Assembly: GCF_001305675.1 (NCBI RefSeq)
Contig: NZ_CP011853.1
Span: forward strand, 2,046,001-2,110,000
Reading direction: 5' to 3'
Origin: Gordonia phthalatica
GTDB lineage: Bacteria > Actinomycetota > Actinomycetes > Mycobacteriales > Mycobacteriaceae
Length of the DNA: 64,000 bases
Position 1 is the first letter of the stretch; each line of letters starts with the position of its first letter. The position numbers and the translations under genes were made by a program. The notes under the pieces are model-generated. The model had not been told where the DNA came from and ran no database searches. It saw only the letters and a program-made list of their open reading frames with translations. Below, piece by piece: positions 40,976 through 53,704 of the stretch.

Positions 40976-41539
40976 TTGGCATCGCCGGTCGATGGTGCGC
41001 GCCCACAGCGCGTGTTGCTTGACGCGTCTGACGTCAGCCGCACGGTGGCGCGCATGGCCCATCAAGTCATCGAGAAGACCGCATTGGACGGTGACGACGC
41101 GCAGCGCGTCGTCCTGATCGGCATTCCGACTCGCGGCACCTCCCTCGCTCTCCGACTCGCCGGCCGCATCGCCGAGTTCTCCGGCGTCGATGTTCCGACC
41201 GGTTACCTCGACATCACCCTGTATCGCGACGATCTCCGCGACAAGCCGCACCGCCCGCTGGAACGGACTCTGGTCCCCGAAGGCGGCGTCGACGGCGCGC
41301 TGGTGATCCTGGTCGACGACGTCCTCTTCTCCGGCCGCACGGTGCGCGCGGCCCTCGACGCGCTCCGCGACCTCGGACGCCCCGCCGCCGTGCAGCTGGC
41401 GGTCCTGGTCGATCGCGGCCACCGCGAACTCCCGCTCCGCGCCGACTACGTCGGCAAGAACGTCCCGACGTCCCGCGACGAGGACGTTCAGGTGCACCTC
41501 GACGAGCACGACGGGATCGACGAGGTGGTCCTCCGATGA
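40976..41539 (+). CDS. pyrR: Bifunctional pyr operon regulator / uracil phosphoribosyltransferase PyrR
   Basis: A 187-residue PRTase-fold RNA-binding regulator of pyrimidine genes. It shows LLDASDVSRTVARMAHQVIE, GIPTRGTSLALRLA, DITLYRDDL and the PRPP motif VILVDDVLFSGRTVRAALD, and basic residues for RNA contact. The start codon is TTG with a near-ideal GGAGG five bases upstream, and that ribosome-binding site lies inside the PyrR target, so the protein probably represses its own translation and, through overlaps, the whole operon. The stop overlaps pyrB (ATGA). Confidence 0.95.
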   Translation: MASPVDGARPQRVLLDASDVSRTVARMAHQVIEKTALDGDDAQRVVLIGIPTRGTSLALRLAGRIAEFSGVDVPTGYLDITLYRDDLRDKPHRPLERTLVPEGGVDGALVILVDDVLFSGRTVRAALDALRDLGRPAAVQLAVLVDRGHRELPLRADYVGKNVPTSRDEDVQVHLDEHDGIDEVVLR

Positions 41540-42567
41540 AGCACCTGCTCTCGGCCGCCGACCTGACGCGCGACGACGCGATCGACATCCTCGACGAGGC
41601 GCAGCGCTTCGAGCAGGCCCTCGCAGGCCGCGAGGTCCGCAAGCTCCCCACGCTCCGCGGCCGCACCGTGATGACGGTCTTCTACGAGAACTCCACCCGC
41701 ACCCGCGTCTCCTTCGAGGTCGCCGCCAAGTGGATGAGCGCCGACGCGATCAACATCAGCGCCTCCAGCTCGTCGGTCAACAAGGGGGAGTCGCTCCGCG
41801 ACACCGCGAAGACCCTCCGCGCCATCGGCGCCGACGCCCTGATCCTGCGCCACCCGGCCTCCGGTGCGGCCGCCCAGATCGCCCGATGGACCAACGACGG
41901 CACCGACGTCACCGGCCTGCCGACCACGGGCCCGTCGGTGATCAACGCGGGAGACGGCACCCACGAGCATCCGACTCAGGCGCTGCTCGACGCCTTCACC
42001 ATCCGCCAGCGACTCGGCGGCCTCGACGGTCGACGGATCGGCATCGTCGGCGACATCCTGCACTCGCGCGTCGCGCGGTCCAATGCGATCCTGCTGTCGA
42101 CCCTCGGCGCCGAAGTGGTGCTCATCGCGCCGCCGACGCTGCTCCCGACCGGGGTGAGCACCTGGCCGGTTCGCATCGCCACCGACCTGGACGCCGAACT
42201 CCCGGCGCTCGACGCGATCATGATGCTCCGCGTGCAGGCCGAACGCATGACCGGCGGCTTCTTCCCGAGCACCCGCGAGTACTCGGTCCGCTACGGCCTG
42301 TCCGACGCCCGCCTCGCGATGCTCCGCGACGACGCGGTGATCCTGCACCCGGGTCCGATGCTGCGCGGCATGGAGATCGGTTACAAGGTCGCCGACGCAC
42401 CGCAGGCCACCGTCCTGGAACAGGTGCGCAACGGCGTTCACGTGCGCATGGCCGTTCTCTTCCGCCTCATCGCGGGTGCCGAGGGCACCTCGGCACCCGT
42501 CCATCACGCCCCGCCGGAGACCCATCCGGCCGAGGCTCGCCCGACAGAAACTCAAGGAGAGCAGTAG
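41536..42567 (+). CDS. pyrB: Aspartate carbamoyltransferase catalytic subunit
   Basis: A 343-residue enzyme that joins carbamoyl phosphate and aspartate. Signatures are FYENSTRTRVSFE (carbamoyl-phosphate loop), SSVNKGESLRDTAKTLRAIGAD, HPTQALLDAFTI and HPGPMLRGMEI. It is slightly longer than the E. coli chain because of an Ala/Pro/Thr-rich C-terminal tail of about 25 residues. No pyrI is present. The ATG overlaps the pyrR stop. Confidence 0.97.
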   Translation: MKHLLSAADLTRDDAIDILDEAQRFEQALAGREVRKLPTLRGRTVMTVFYENSTRTRVSFEVAAKWMSADAINISASSSSVNKGESLRDTAKTLRAIGADALILRHPASGAAAQIARWTNDGTDVTGLPTTGPSVINAGDGTHEHPTQALLDAFTIRQRLGGLDGRRIGIVGDILHSRVARSNAILLSTLGAEVVLIAPPTLLPTGVSTWPVRIATDLDAELPALDAIMMLRVQAERMTGGFFPSTREYSVRYGLSDARLAMLRDDAVILHPGPMLRGMEIGYKVADAPQATVLEQVRNGVHVRMAVLFRLIAGAEGTSAPVHHAPPETHPAEARPTETQGEQ

Positions 42568-43895
42568 TGCCCGTCACCGAATCGGTCCTGATCAGCAATG
42601 TCCGGCCCTACGGTGACGGTGATCCGGTCGATGTCGTCGTTCTCGACGGCGAGATCGCCGAGATCGGCACCGGGCTCACCGCCCCCGAGGGCGCCGAGAC
42701 CGTCGACGGCCGCGGAGGCGTGCTGCTGCCGGGATTCGTCGACCTGCACACCCACCTGCGGGAGCCGGGCCGCGAGGACACCGAGACCGTCGAATCCGGA
42801 TCCCGTGCCGCCGCCCGCGGCGGGTACACCGCGGTCTTCGCGATGGCGAACACGGCGCCGGTCGCCGACAACGCCGCCATCACCGACCACGTGTGGCGCA
42901 TGGGACAGGAGGTCGGCCTCGTCGACGTCCACCCGGTCGGCGCCGTCACGGTCGGCCTCAAGGGAGAGAACCTCGCCGAGATGGGCATGATGGCCGACGG
43001 CGTCGCGAAGGTGAAGCTCTTCAGCGACGACGGCAAGTGCGTCCACGACCCGGTCATCATGAAGCGCGCCCTCGAATACGCCAAGGGCCTCGGCGTCCTG
43101 ATCTCGCAGCACTCGGAGGACCCGCGCCTCACCGTCGGCGCCGTCGCGCACGACGGACCCACCGCGGCGCGGCTGGGCCTCGCCGGATGGCCGCGCGCCG
43201 CCGAGGAGTCGATCGTCGCCCGGGACGCGCTCCTGGCCCGCGACGCCGGCGCCCGCGTGCACATCGCACACGCCTCCACCGCGGGCACCGTCGAACTCCT
43301 CAAGTGGGCGCGCGGACAGGGGATCGACATCACCGCCGAGGTGACCCCGCACCACCTGCTGCTGGACGACTCCCGACTGGAGACCTACGACGGTGTCAAC
43401 CGCGTGAACCCGCCGCTGCGCGAGGAGAGCGACAAGATGGCGCTCCGCACCGCGCTCGCCGAGGGCGTCATCGACTGCGTGGCCACTGACCACGCACCGC
43501 ACGCGTCCCAGGAGAAGTGCTGCGAGTTCTCGCAGGCCCGCCCCGGCATGCTCGGACTGGAGACGGCGGTCTCGATCGTCGTCGAGACCCTGGTGAATCC
43601 GGGACTGCTGGACTGGCGCGGCGTGGCCCGCGTCATGAGCGAGCGACCCGCGCAGATCGTCGGCCTCGACGACCAGGGCCGCCCGATCGCCGTCGGCGAA
43701 CCCGCCAACCTGACGATCATCGACCCTCACAGCACGTGGACCGTGGACGGTGAGGGCCTCGCCAGCCGCTCCTCGAATACGCCGTTCAACGCGATGACCC
43801 TGCCGGGCGTCGTCCTGGCGACGGTGCTCCGCGGCCGGGTGACCGCCCGACGAACCGAACCGTCTGATCTCGAGGCGATGGGGGCGTGGGCGTGA
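42567..43895 (+). CDS. pyrC: Dihydroorotase, class I
   Basis: A 442-residue zinc enzyme that cyclises carbamoyl aspartate. It has DLHTHLREPGRED (metal His pair), the VKLFSDDGKC segment, HSED, HIAHAST and ATDHAPHASQEK, as in class I dihydroorotases that often associate with PyrB. The GTG start shares one base with the pyrB stop. Confidence 0.96.
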   Translation: MPVTESVLISNVRPYGDGDPVDVVVLDGEIAEIGTGLTAPEGAETVDGRGGVLLPGFVDLHTHLREPGREDTETVESGSRAAARGGYTAVFAMANTAPVADNAAITDHVWRMGQEVGLVDVHPVGAVTVGLKGENLAEMGMMADGVAKVKLFSDDGKCVHDPVIMKRALEYAKGLGVLISQHSEDPRLTVGAVAHDGPTAARLGLAGWPRAAEESIVARDALLARDAGARVHIAHASTAGTVELLKWARGQGIDITAEVTPHHLLLDDSRLETYDGVNRVNPPLREESDKMALRTALAEGVIDCVATDHAPHASQEKCCEFSQARPGMLGLETAVSIVVETLVNPGLLDWRGVARVMSERPAQIVGLDDQGRPIAVGEPANLTIIDPHSTWTVDGEGLASRSSNTPFNAMTLPGVVLATVLRGRVTARRTEPSDLEAMGAWA

Positions 43896-44473
43896 GCAGC
43901 TGGGGATTCAACCTGATCATCGCGCTGGGTGCGTTCATCGTCTGGCTGATCCTCGTGACCGCGGTGGTGCGCGGCTGGCGCAACCGCGGACGACGACAGG
44001 AGGCGGTCGTCGGTGCCATGCCGACCGCCCCGTCGGACCTCGGCGAAGCGCTGCGCGGACCGCACACCGGCCTGTACCTCGGCAGCACGCTGGCGCCGAG
44101 CTGGCAGAACCGCATCGCGGTCGGCGACGTCGGCGACCGTGCAACCGCGACGATCACCGGGTACGCCGCAGGCATCGAGATCGCACGGACGGGAGCGTCG
44201 ACGATCTGGATTCCCGAGGAGTCCATCGTCGCGGTGCGCACGGAGAACGGGATCGCGGGCAAGGCGATGGGTCGCGACGGCGTCCTGGTCGTCCGCTGGG
44301 CCCTCCCGTCGGGTACGCAGATCGACTCGGGACTGCGCGGCGACGACCGGACCACCTACGCGGAGTGGACGCAGGCCTACTCCGAGATCACCGAGAAAGC
44401 CTTCCGCGAGCTGGAGCTCGCAGATGAGAACAGAACTAGCACCGGAAAGACCGATGAGAAGGGCAACAAATGA
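43892..44473 (+). CDS. Conserved membrane protein of the pyrimidine operon, function unknown
   Basis: A 193-residue protein with one N-terminal membrane segment (residues 4-26) and a cytoplasmic, beta-rich domain that may be PH-like (AGIEIARTGASTIWIPEESIVAVRTENG, then GVLVVRWALPSGTQIDSGLRGDD). The C-terminus is charged. The GTG overlaps the pyrC stop and the gene's own stop overlaps the carA start, so it is translated as part of the operon. A counterpart sits between pyrC and carA in mycobacteria (Rv1382). Its constant place between pathway enzymes suggests a link to carbamoyl phosphate handling or membrane association, but this is inference. Confidence 0.8.
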   Translation: MSSWGFNLIIALGAFIVWLILVTAVVRGWRNRGRRQEAVVGAMPTAPSDLGEALRGPHTGLYLGSTLAPSWQNRIAVGDVGDRATATITGYAAGIEIARTGASTIWIPEESIVAVRTENGIAGKAMGRDGVLVVRWALPSGTQIDSGLRGDDRTTYAEWTQAYSEITEKAFRELELADENRTSTGKTDEKGNK

Positions 44474-45647
44474 GTAGAGCGGTAATGGTGCTGGAGAACG
44501 GCCAGGTCTTCACGGGCCAGGCATTCGGCGCGACGGGCCAGACCCTCGGGGAAGCGGTGTTCTGCACTGCGATGACCGGGTACCAGGAGGCACTGACCGA
44601 CCCGAGTTACCACCGGCAGATCCTCGTGGCCACCGCGCCGCAGATCGGCAACACCGGCTGGAACACCGAGGACAGCGAGAGCCTGCTGGGCAAGCGCTCC
44701 GCCGTCCGCTGGTCGGCCGACTTCATCGACCACAAGGATCCGGGACAGATCTGGGTCGCGGGCTACGCGGTCCGCAACCCAACCCGACGCGTCTCCAACT
44801 GGCGCGCGGGCTCGTCCCTGGAGGACGAGATGATCGGCCAGAACATCGTCGGCATCGCGGGCATCGACACCCGCGCCGTGGTCCGCGTCCTCCGCGAGAG
44901 CGGCGCCATGCGCGCAGGAATCTTCTCCGGTGACGCCCTCGGCACCGTCGACGAGATGGTCGAGACCGTCCGGTCGCAGCCGTCGATGGCCGGCGCCGAC
45001 CTCGCCGCCGAGGTCAGCACCACCGAGACCTACGTGGTCGAGGCCGCGGGCGGAGAGGCCAAGTTCACCGTCGCCGCCCTGGACCTCGGTATCAAGGCCA
45101 ACACCCCGCGCATGCTCGCCGCCCGCGGCGTCGAGGTCCACGTGCTGCCCAGCACCGCCACCTACGACGACATCCGCGCCATCGGCGCCGACGGCTTCTT
45201 CCTCTCGAACGGCCCCGGCGACCCGATCACCACCGACCGCGTCGTCGGACTGACCAGCGAGGTCATCGACGCCGGCCTGCCGACCTTCGGCATCTGCTTC
45301 GGCAACCAGATCATGGGCCGCGCCTTCGGCCGCAGCACCTACAAGCTGAAGTTCGGCCACCGCGGCATCAACATCCCGGTCCTCGACACCACCACCGGTC
45401 GTGTCGCGATCACCGCGCAGAACCACGGTTTCGCTCTTGAAGGCGAGGCCGGCGAGGAGTTCGACACCGACCTCGGCCGCGCCCGCGTCTCGCACGTCTG
45501 CGCCAACGACGGCGTCGTCGAAGGCGTGGAACTGCTGTCCGGGAAGGCCTTCTCGGTCCAGTACCACCCCGAAGCGGCCTCCGGGCCGCACGACGCCGCC
45601 AACCTCTTCGACAAGTTCGTCGCCACCATGGAAGGGAACCTCGCCTG

Positions 45648-45648
<1 letters not shown>
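44470..45648 (+). CDS. carA: Carbamoyl phosphate synthase small (glutaminase) subunit
   Basis: A 392-residue glutamine-hydrolysing subunit. The N-terminal domain has EAVFCTAMTGYQEALTDPSY; the class I amidotransferase domain has FFLSNGPGDP, the catalytic Cys in PTFGICFGNQIMG, and the His-Glu pair in QYHPEAASGPHDA. The ATG overlaps the previous gene by 4 bases, and the stop shares one base with the carB start. Confidence 0.97.
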
Positions 45649-48973
<3,325 letters not shown>

Positions 48974-48977
<4 letters not shown>

Positions 48978-49828
48978 CGGACGCCTCGGTGCCCGACGAC
49001 TCGGTGACGGACGCGACCTTCGCGAGCCGGTACCGGGCCGTCGTCGCCGACCGCGGTCGGCTGTGCGCAGGCATCGATCCGCACGCGGCGCTGCTGGAGC
49101 AGTGGGGTCTCCCGGTGTCCGTCGACGGCCTGCGGGCCTTCGCGGACGCCGCGGTGACCGCGCTCGGACCCACGGCGGCGGTCATCAAACCGCAGGTCGC
49201 GTTCTTCGAGGTCTTCGGGTCGGCCGGCTTCGCGGTCCTCGAAGACGTCATCGCCCGCGGTCGGGAGGCCGGCGCCCTGGTGCTGGCCGACGCCAAGCGC
49301 GGCGACATCGGCTCCACCATGGCCGCTTACACCGGCGCCTGGCTCGACGACGCCTCGCCGCTCTGCTCGGATGCGGTGACGGTGTCGCCCTACCTGGGCT
49401 TCGGCTCCCTGGACCCGGCGGTTGCCAAGGCCAAGGAGACCGGTCGGGGAGTGTTCACCCTGGCCCGCACGTCCAACCCCGAGGGCGGGGCGCTGCAGAC
49501 CGCCGACACCGGCGGACGGACGGTCGCGCAGTCGATCGTCGACGCCGCCGCCGAGGTCAACGGCGACGGCTCCGGGACCGTCGGTGTCGTCGTCGGAGCG
49601 ACGCGCGAGCACGGTCTGGACCTGTCGGCCCTGGCCGGCCCGGTCCTCTCGCCGGGGCTCGGTGCGCAGGGCGCGACGGCGGCCGATCTGGCCCGCATCT
49701 TCGACGGCAGCGACCTGTCGTGGCTGCTGCCCGCGGCCAGCCGCAGCATCTTGAAGGCCGGTCCGGACGTCACGGCGCTCGTCGCCGCCGTCGAGGCGAC
49801 GCGCGACGAGATCGAGGCCGCGTTGTAG
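48974..49828 (+). CDS. pyrF: Orotidine 5'-phosphate decarboxylase (mycobacterial-type PyrF)
   Basis: A 284-residue enzyme that makes UMP from OMP. It has the long form of the family with the catalytic motif LVLADAKRGDIGSTM, and GIDPHAALLEQWG near the start, matching the type seen in mycobacteria rather than the ~240-residue Bacillus type. It ends the operon; pyrD and pyrE are not in the window. A hairpin follows 16 bases after the stop. Confidence 0.95.
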
Positions 49829-49843
49829 ACCGGGCTCCACGTC

Positions 49844-49885
49844 GACGTCTCCCGCCGGGCACCGCGTGTGCCTGCGGGAGACGTC
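49844..49885. terminator. Terminator between pyrF and the alpha/beta hydrolase gene
   Basis: A 12-bp GACGTCTCCCGC/GCGGGAGACGTC stem continues after a small internal loop into a GGCAC/GTGCC stem. It lies between convergent genes. Confidence 0.85.
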
Positions 49886-49890
49886 GTGCG

Positions 49891-50958
49891 TCAGACCTCC
49901 TGAATCCGCTTCCGGAACGCGTCGATCGCCGGCCAGGTGTGCGCTTCGGCGACAGCACCGGTCAGCAACCCCAGGTGACTGGTCTCGACGGTGTGGAACT
50001 CTGTGTGCACCGAGTCGGCGAACAGCGTGAGACCGTGCTTCGCGGCACCGTGACTGACGATCGCGTCACGGTGTGAGCCGACCATGAACACCGGTGCGGT
50101 GATGGACGCGATGTCGACGGTGTCGGCTCCGAAGTGGAGCGTGCCGCGCGAGATCTCGTCCCGCAGGATCAGGTTCACCAGCATCTGTTCGCTGACCCGT
50201 CCCGGATACCCGGGGAGGGAGTTCTGGAAGCGGTCGATCACCTGCATCCGGATCAGGGCCTCGGTATCGCGCAGATTCTGCAGGATGTACTTCGGCTTGA
50301 GCAGCTCACGATCCAAGGCGGTGGCCTTGTACACCAGGCGGACGGCCGGTGCCGGAATCCCGCCGAGAGCCCGCATCAGGTAGGTGATCGGACGGCCGCC
50401 GGTGGGGCGCAGCAGGGCGCGGACCAGGGGATACGGCTCGACCTTCTTGTAGTCCAGCGGGGTGCCGACGGTGATCACCGAACGGATCGGCAGCTCCCGG
50501 TGGGCGCCGGCCGTGAGCAGCGACAGCGTGCCGCCGAGGCTCCATCCCATCAGGTCGACCGCGTCGGGCGCCGACCGGAAGTCGTCGACCACATCGGTGA
50601 TGGCGCGCGGCACGATCCGATCGAAGTAGTCCTCGAAGCCCATGTGCCGGTCGCTGTACGAGACGTCGCCCAGGTCGATGACGTAGGGGATGGTCCCGGT
50701 GCTCAAGAGGAACTCGACGACGGAATTCGCCGGCTCGGCGCCGGGCGCGAGGTCGTAGCAGTGCGCGGGAACCGCCAGCGGGGGAACCAGCAGGACAGGC
50801 ACCTGACCGGAGGCACGGGCCGCCTCGAGCTGTTCCACCGTGCCGTAGCGAACCAGCCGGGCATGCGCCCGTTCGGAGAGGACGGTGCTCTCCGTGGTGG
50901 TCTTGGGTGCCAGATCATCGGTCAAGACCCGCGCCAGGGTCCGGAGATCGCTCAACAT
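49891..50958 (-). CDS. Alpha/beta hydrolase resembling class III PHA synthase
   Basis: A 355-residue alpha/beta-hydrolase. The nucleophile elbow is LMGWSLGG (Ser near residue 140), with a likely catalytic Asp in SHRDAIVSHG and His in ETSHLGLLTG. Length and the segments VLLVPPLAVPAHCYDL, DLGDVSYSDRHMGFEDYFDRIV and TVGTPLDYKKVEPYP are like PhaC-type polyhydroxyalkanoate synthases, but those carry Cys at the nucleophile position (GxCxG); here it is Ser, favouring hydrolase or acyltransferase activity. No phaE, phasin or depolymerase gene is adjacent. The ATG start has only a weak ribosome-binding site. Confidence 0.72.
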   Translation of the reverse strand: MLSDLRTLARVLTDDLAPKTTTESTVLSERAHARLVRYGTVEQLEAARASGQVPVLLVPPLAVPAHCYDLAPGAEPANSVVEFLLSTGTIPYVIDLGDVSYSDRHMGFEDYFDRIVPRAITDVVDDFRSAPDAVDLMGWSLGGTLSLLTAGAHRELPIRSVITVGTPLDYKKVEPYPLVRALLRPTGGRPITYLMRALGGIPAPAVRLVYKATALDRELLKPKYILQNLRDTEALIRMQVIDRFQNSLPGYPGRVSEQMLVNLILRDEISRGTLHFGADTVDIASITAPVFMVGSHRDAIVSHGAAKHGLTLFADSVHTEFHTVETSHLGLLTGAVAEAHTWPAIDAFRKRIQEV

Positions 50959-51203
50959 GCAGCGGAGGGTACCTTGTTCGACGGGCCCGCCGATAACAGC
51001 GTGGCGCGCCGGTCCGGATGACCCGTCCGACAGCCGGTAGCGGGTAGCGTTCGTGCTGGTCCGATTGCATGGGACACGGCACAGAGCGCTAGGCTGGAGC
51101 CGATTCGCTCGTAGGGGGCCTGCCCCCGAGGCGGAAAAACACGAGATGTTCGTATAGCGTCGCGTGGACAAACCGAACTGTAGACACGAAAGACGGAGGA
51201 ACC

Positions 51204-51518
51204 GTGGCTCTTCCCCAGTTGACCGATGAGCAGCGCGCAGCAGCACTCGAGAAGGCGGCTGCCGCTCGCCGTGTTCGCGCCGAGCTCAAGAACCGTTTGA
51301 AGAGCGGCGGCACCAACCTGCAGCAGGTGCTGGCCGACGCCGAGAACGACGAGATCCTCGGCAAGATGAAGGTCTCGGCGCTCCTCGAGGCACTGCCGAA
51401 GGTCGGCAAGGTCAAGGCGCAGGAGATCATGACCGAGCTGGAGATCGCTCCGACTCGTCGTGTGCGCGGCCTGGGCGACCGTCAGCGCAAGGCTCTGCTC
51501 GAGAAGTTCAGCGCCTGA
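51204..51518 (+). CDS. mihF: Integration host factor, actinobacterial type (mIHF)
   Basis: A 104-residue nucleoid protein found only in Actinobacteria; it bends DNA and supports phage L5 integration and general nucleoid structure in mycobacteria. The N-terminal basic helix (LTDEQRAAALEKAAAARRVRAELKNRLKSGG) precedes a helix-two-turn-helix DNA-binding region (ALLEALPKVGKVKAQEIMTELEIAPTRRVRGLGDRQRKALLEKF). The GTG start follows CGGAGGA. It precedes gmk, as in mycobacteria. The ~245-base upstream gap holds a GGGGGC-CT-GCCCCC palindrome at 51114-51127. Confidence 0.96.
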   Translation: MALPQLTDEQRAAALEKAAAARRVRAELKNRLKSGGTNLQQVLADAENDEILGKMKVSALLEALPKVGKVKAQEIMTELEIAPTRRVRGLGDRQRKALLEKFSA

Positions 51519-51520
51519 GA

Positions 51521-52141
51521 GTGACTCGGGAACAAACCCGACGGAGGGGCCGACTGGTTGTACTGGTCGGCCCCTCGGCCGTCGGAAAATCGACCGTCGT
51601 CGCACGTTTGCGCGACCTGGTGCCCGACCTGTGGTTCAGCGTCTCGGCCACCACGCGCGATCCGCGACCCGGTGAGGTCGATGGACGCGACTATCACTTC
51701 GTGAGCCGCGACCGGTTCGACTCGATGATCGATCAGGACGAGCTCCTGGAGTGGGCCGACATCCACGGCGGGCTGCAGCGATCGGGTACGCCCGCCGCCC
51801 CGGTCCGGGAGGCGCTGGACGCCGGGTCGCCCGTACTGCTGGAGGTGGACCTGGTCGGCTCGCGGAACGTGGTGACCGCGATGCCGGAGGCCGTCACGGT
51901 CTTCCTGGCCCCGCCGAGCTGGGACGTCCTGGTGCAGCGACTGACCGGTCGCGGCACCGAATCCGCGGCTGCGATCGAGCGTCGACTCGAGACCGCGCGC
52001 ACCGAAATGGCGGCGCGCGACGAGTTCCAACACGTCGTCGTGAACGACGATGTCGACGCAGCCGCACAACAATTGGTAAACTTGCTGGTTGGGCCGCCTT
52101 CGCATGAGACAGCCCAGGCCGAGACTTCGCAGGAGAGTTGA
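51521..52141 (+). CDS. gmk: Guanylate kinase
   Basis: A 206-residue kinase that converts GMP to GDP. It has the P-loop GPSAVGKSTV, SATTRDPRPGEVDGRDYHFVSRDRFD, ELLEWADIHG and the lid region RRLETARTEMAARDEFQHVVVNDD. The GTG start lies 2 bases after the mihF stop, and rpoZ begins right after the stop, so mihF-gmk-rpoZ is an operon. Confidence 0.96.
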   Translation: MTREQTRRRGRLVVLVGPSAVGKSTVVARLRDLVPDLWFSVSATTRDPRPGEVDGRDYHFVSRDRFDSMIDQDELLEWADIHGGLQRSGTPAAPVREALDAGSPVLLEVDLVGSRNVVTAMPEAVTVFLAPPSWDVLVQRLTGRGTESAAAIERRLETARTEMAARDEFQHVVVNDDVDAAAQQLVNLLVGPPSHETAQAETSQES

Positions 52142-52441
52142 GTGAGCACTCAGACCGAGATCGATAACAACGACGTCGTGGACGAGCCCGTGTACGACAC
52201 GCCGCTGGGTATCACCAATCCGCCGATCGACGAACTGCTTGAGCGCACGTCGTCGAAGTACGCCCTGGTGATCTACGCAGCCAAGCGCGCACGCCAGATC
52301 AACGACTACTACAACCAGCTCGCGGACGGCATCCTCGAGTACGTCGGCCCCCTGGTGGAGCCGGGCGTGCAGGAGAAGCCGCTGTCGATCGCGATGCGTG
52401 AGATCCACTCGGACCTCCTCGAGCACACCGAAGGCGAGTAG
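52142..52441 (+). CDS. rpoZ: RNA polymerase omega subunit
   Basis: A 99-residue subunit that helps assemble and stabilise beta-prime. It has GITNPPIDELLERTSSKYALVIYAAKRARQINDYYNQL, the conserved omega core, and an acidic tail. The GTG immediately follows the gmk stop. The gmk-rpoZ-coaBC-metK-priA order is widespread in bacteria. Confidence 0.96.
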   Translation: MSTQTEIDNNDVVDEPVYDTPLGITNPPIDELLERTSSKYALVIYAAKRARQINDYYNQLADGILEYVGPLVEPGVQEKPLSIAMREIHSDLLEHTEGE

Positions 52442-52450
52442 GCACCAACG

Positions 52451-53704
52451 GTGTCCACAGCGCACATCGTCATCGGTGTGGGCGGCGGGATCGCGGCATA
52501 CAAGGTGTGCTCGGTCATCCGCCACTACACCGAGGCGGGGCACGACGTCCGCGTGATGCCGACGCGCAACGCCCTGAACTTCGTCGGTGCCGCCACCTTC
52601 GAGGCCCTGTCCGGGAATCCTGTCACCACCGAGGTCTTCGACGACGTCGACCAGGTGGCGCACGTCGCCCTCGGGCGGCAGGCCGACCTGGTGGTCATCG
52701 CGCCGGCGACCGCCGACCTGCTCGCGCGTGCCGCGAGCGGTCGTGCCGACGACCTGCTGACCGCGACGCTGCTCACGGTCAGCTGTCCGGTGCTGCTCGT
52801 TCCCGCGATGCACACCGAGATGTGGGAGCATCCCGCGACCGTCGCCAACGTCGCCACCTTGCGCAGCCGCGGCGTCACGGTGATGACGCCTGCCGTCGGT
52901 CGTCTCACCGGCGCCGACACCGGTGCCGGCCGGATGCCCGAACCGACGGAGATCGCCGCGCTCGGCGACCTGTTGCTGGATCGTCCCGACGCCCTGCCGT
53001 ACGACCTGTCCGGCGTTCGGATGGTCATCAGTGCGGGCGGAACCCGCGAGGCGCTCGATCCGGTCCGCTATCTCGGCAATCACAGTTCCGGGAAGCAGGG
53101 CTACGCCCTCGCCCGCGCAGCTTCGCAGCGCGGCGCCGACGTGACCCTGGTGTCCGGTGCGACGTCGAACCCCGGCGACCCGGCGTCCGTGCGGATCGTG
53201 AACGTCGACTCGGCGCGCGAGATGCAGCGCGAGATGAGCGAGCGCGCCGTCGACGCCGACGTGGTCATCATGGCGGCGGCCGTGGCCGACTTCCGGCCCG
53301 TCTCCGTGGCCGACGCCAAGATCAAGAAGGGCGACGACGGCCCCGCGCCGATCGTGCTCGACACCAACCCCGACATCCTGGCCGGCCTGGTGCGCGACCG
53401 CACCGACGGCAAGATCGCGTCGGACACGGTCATCGTCGGATTCGCCGCCGAGACCGGCGACGAGCACGGCGGCGTCCTGGACCACGGCCGCGCCAAGCTG
53501 CGCCGCAAGGGCTGTGACCTGCTGATCGTCAACGCCGTCGGCGGCGGGAAGGCCTTCGGAACCGAAGACAACACCGGCTGGGTGCTGTCCGCCGACGGTC
53601 GCGAGACCGGCCTGCCGTTCGGATCAAAGACGTTGATGGCGAGCAGAATCCTTGACGAAGTCGCCCAACTCGTGCCAGATGGACGAGTGCACCCGGCCGA
53701 TTGA
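52451..53704 (+). CDS. coaBC: Bifunctional phosphopantothenoylcysteine decarboxylase / phosphopantothenate-cysteine ligase
   Basis: A 417-residue fusion carrying out two steps of coenzyme A synthesis. The N-terminal CoaC flavoprotein has GVGGGIAAYKVCSVIR, a His-containing active-site helix in VAHVALGRQADLVVIAPATADLLA, and the PAMHTEMW motif. The C-terminal CoaB domain has MVISAGGTREALDPVRYLGNHSSGKQG, AAVADFRPV and the KIKKG motif. The GTG is 9 bases after rpoZ. Confidence 0.96.
   Translation: MSTAHIVIGVGGGIAAYKVCSVIRHYTEAGHDVRVMPTRNALNFVGAATFEALSGNPVTTEVFDDVDQVAHVALGRQADLVVIAPATADLLARAASGRADDLLTATLLTVSCPVLLVPAMHTEMWEHPATVANVATLRSRGVTVMTPAVGRLTGADTGAGRMPEPTEIAALGDLLLDRPDALPYDLSGVRMVISAGGTREALDPVRYLGNHSSGKQGYALARAASQRGADVTLVSGATSNPGDPASVRIVNVDSAREMQREMSERAVDADVVIMAAAVADFRPVSVADAKIKKGDDGPAPIVLDTNPDILAGLVRDRTDGKIASDTVIVGFAAETGDEHGGVLDHGRAKLRRKGCDLLIVNAVGGGKAFGTEDNTGWVLSADGRETGLPFGSKTLMASRILDEVAQLVPDGRVHPAD

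Noticed and set aside
49891..50958. A true polyhydroxyalkanoate synthase (phaC)
   Set aside because: The nucleophile position is Ser in GWSLG rather than Cys, and no phaE, phasin or phaZ gene is nearby.
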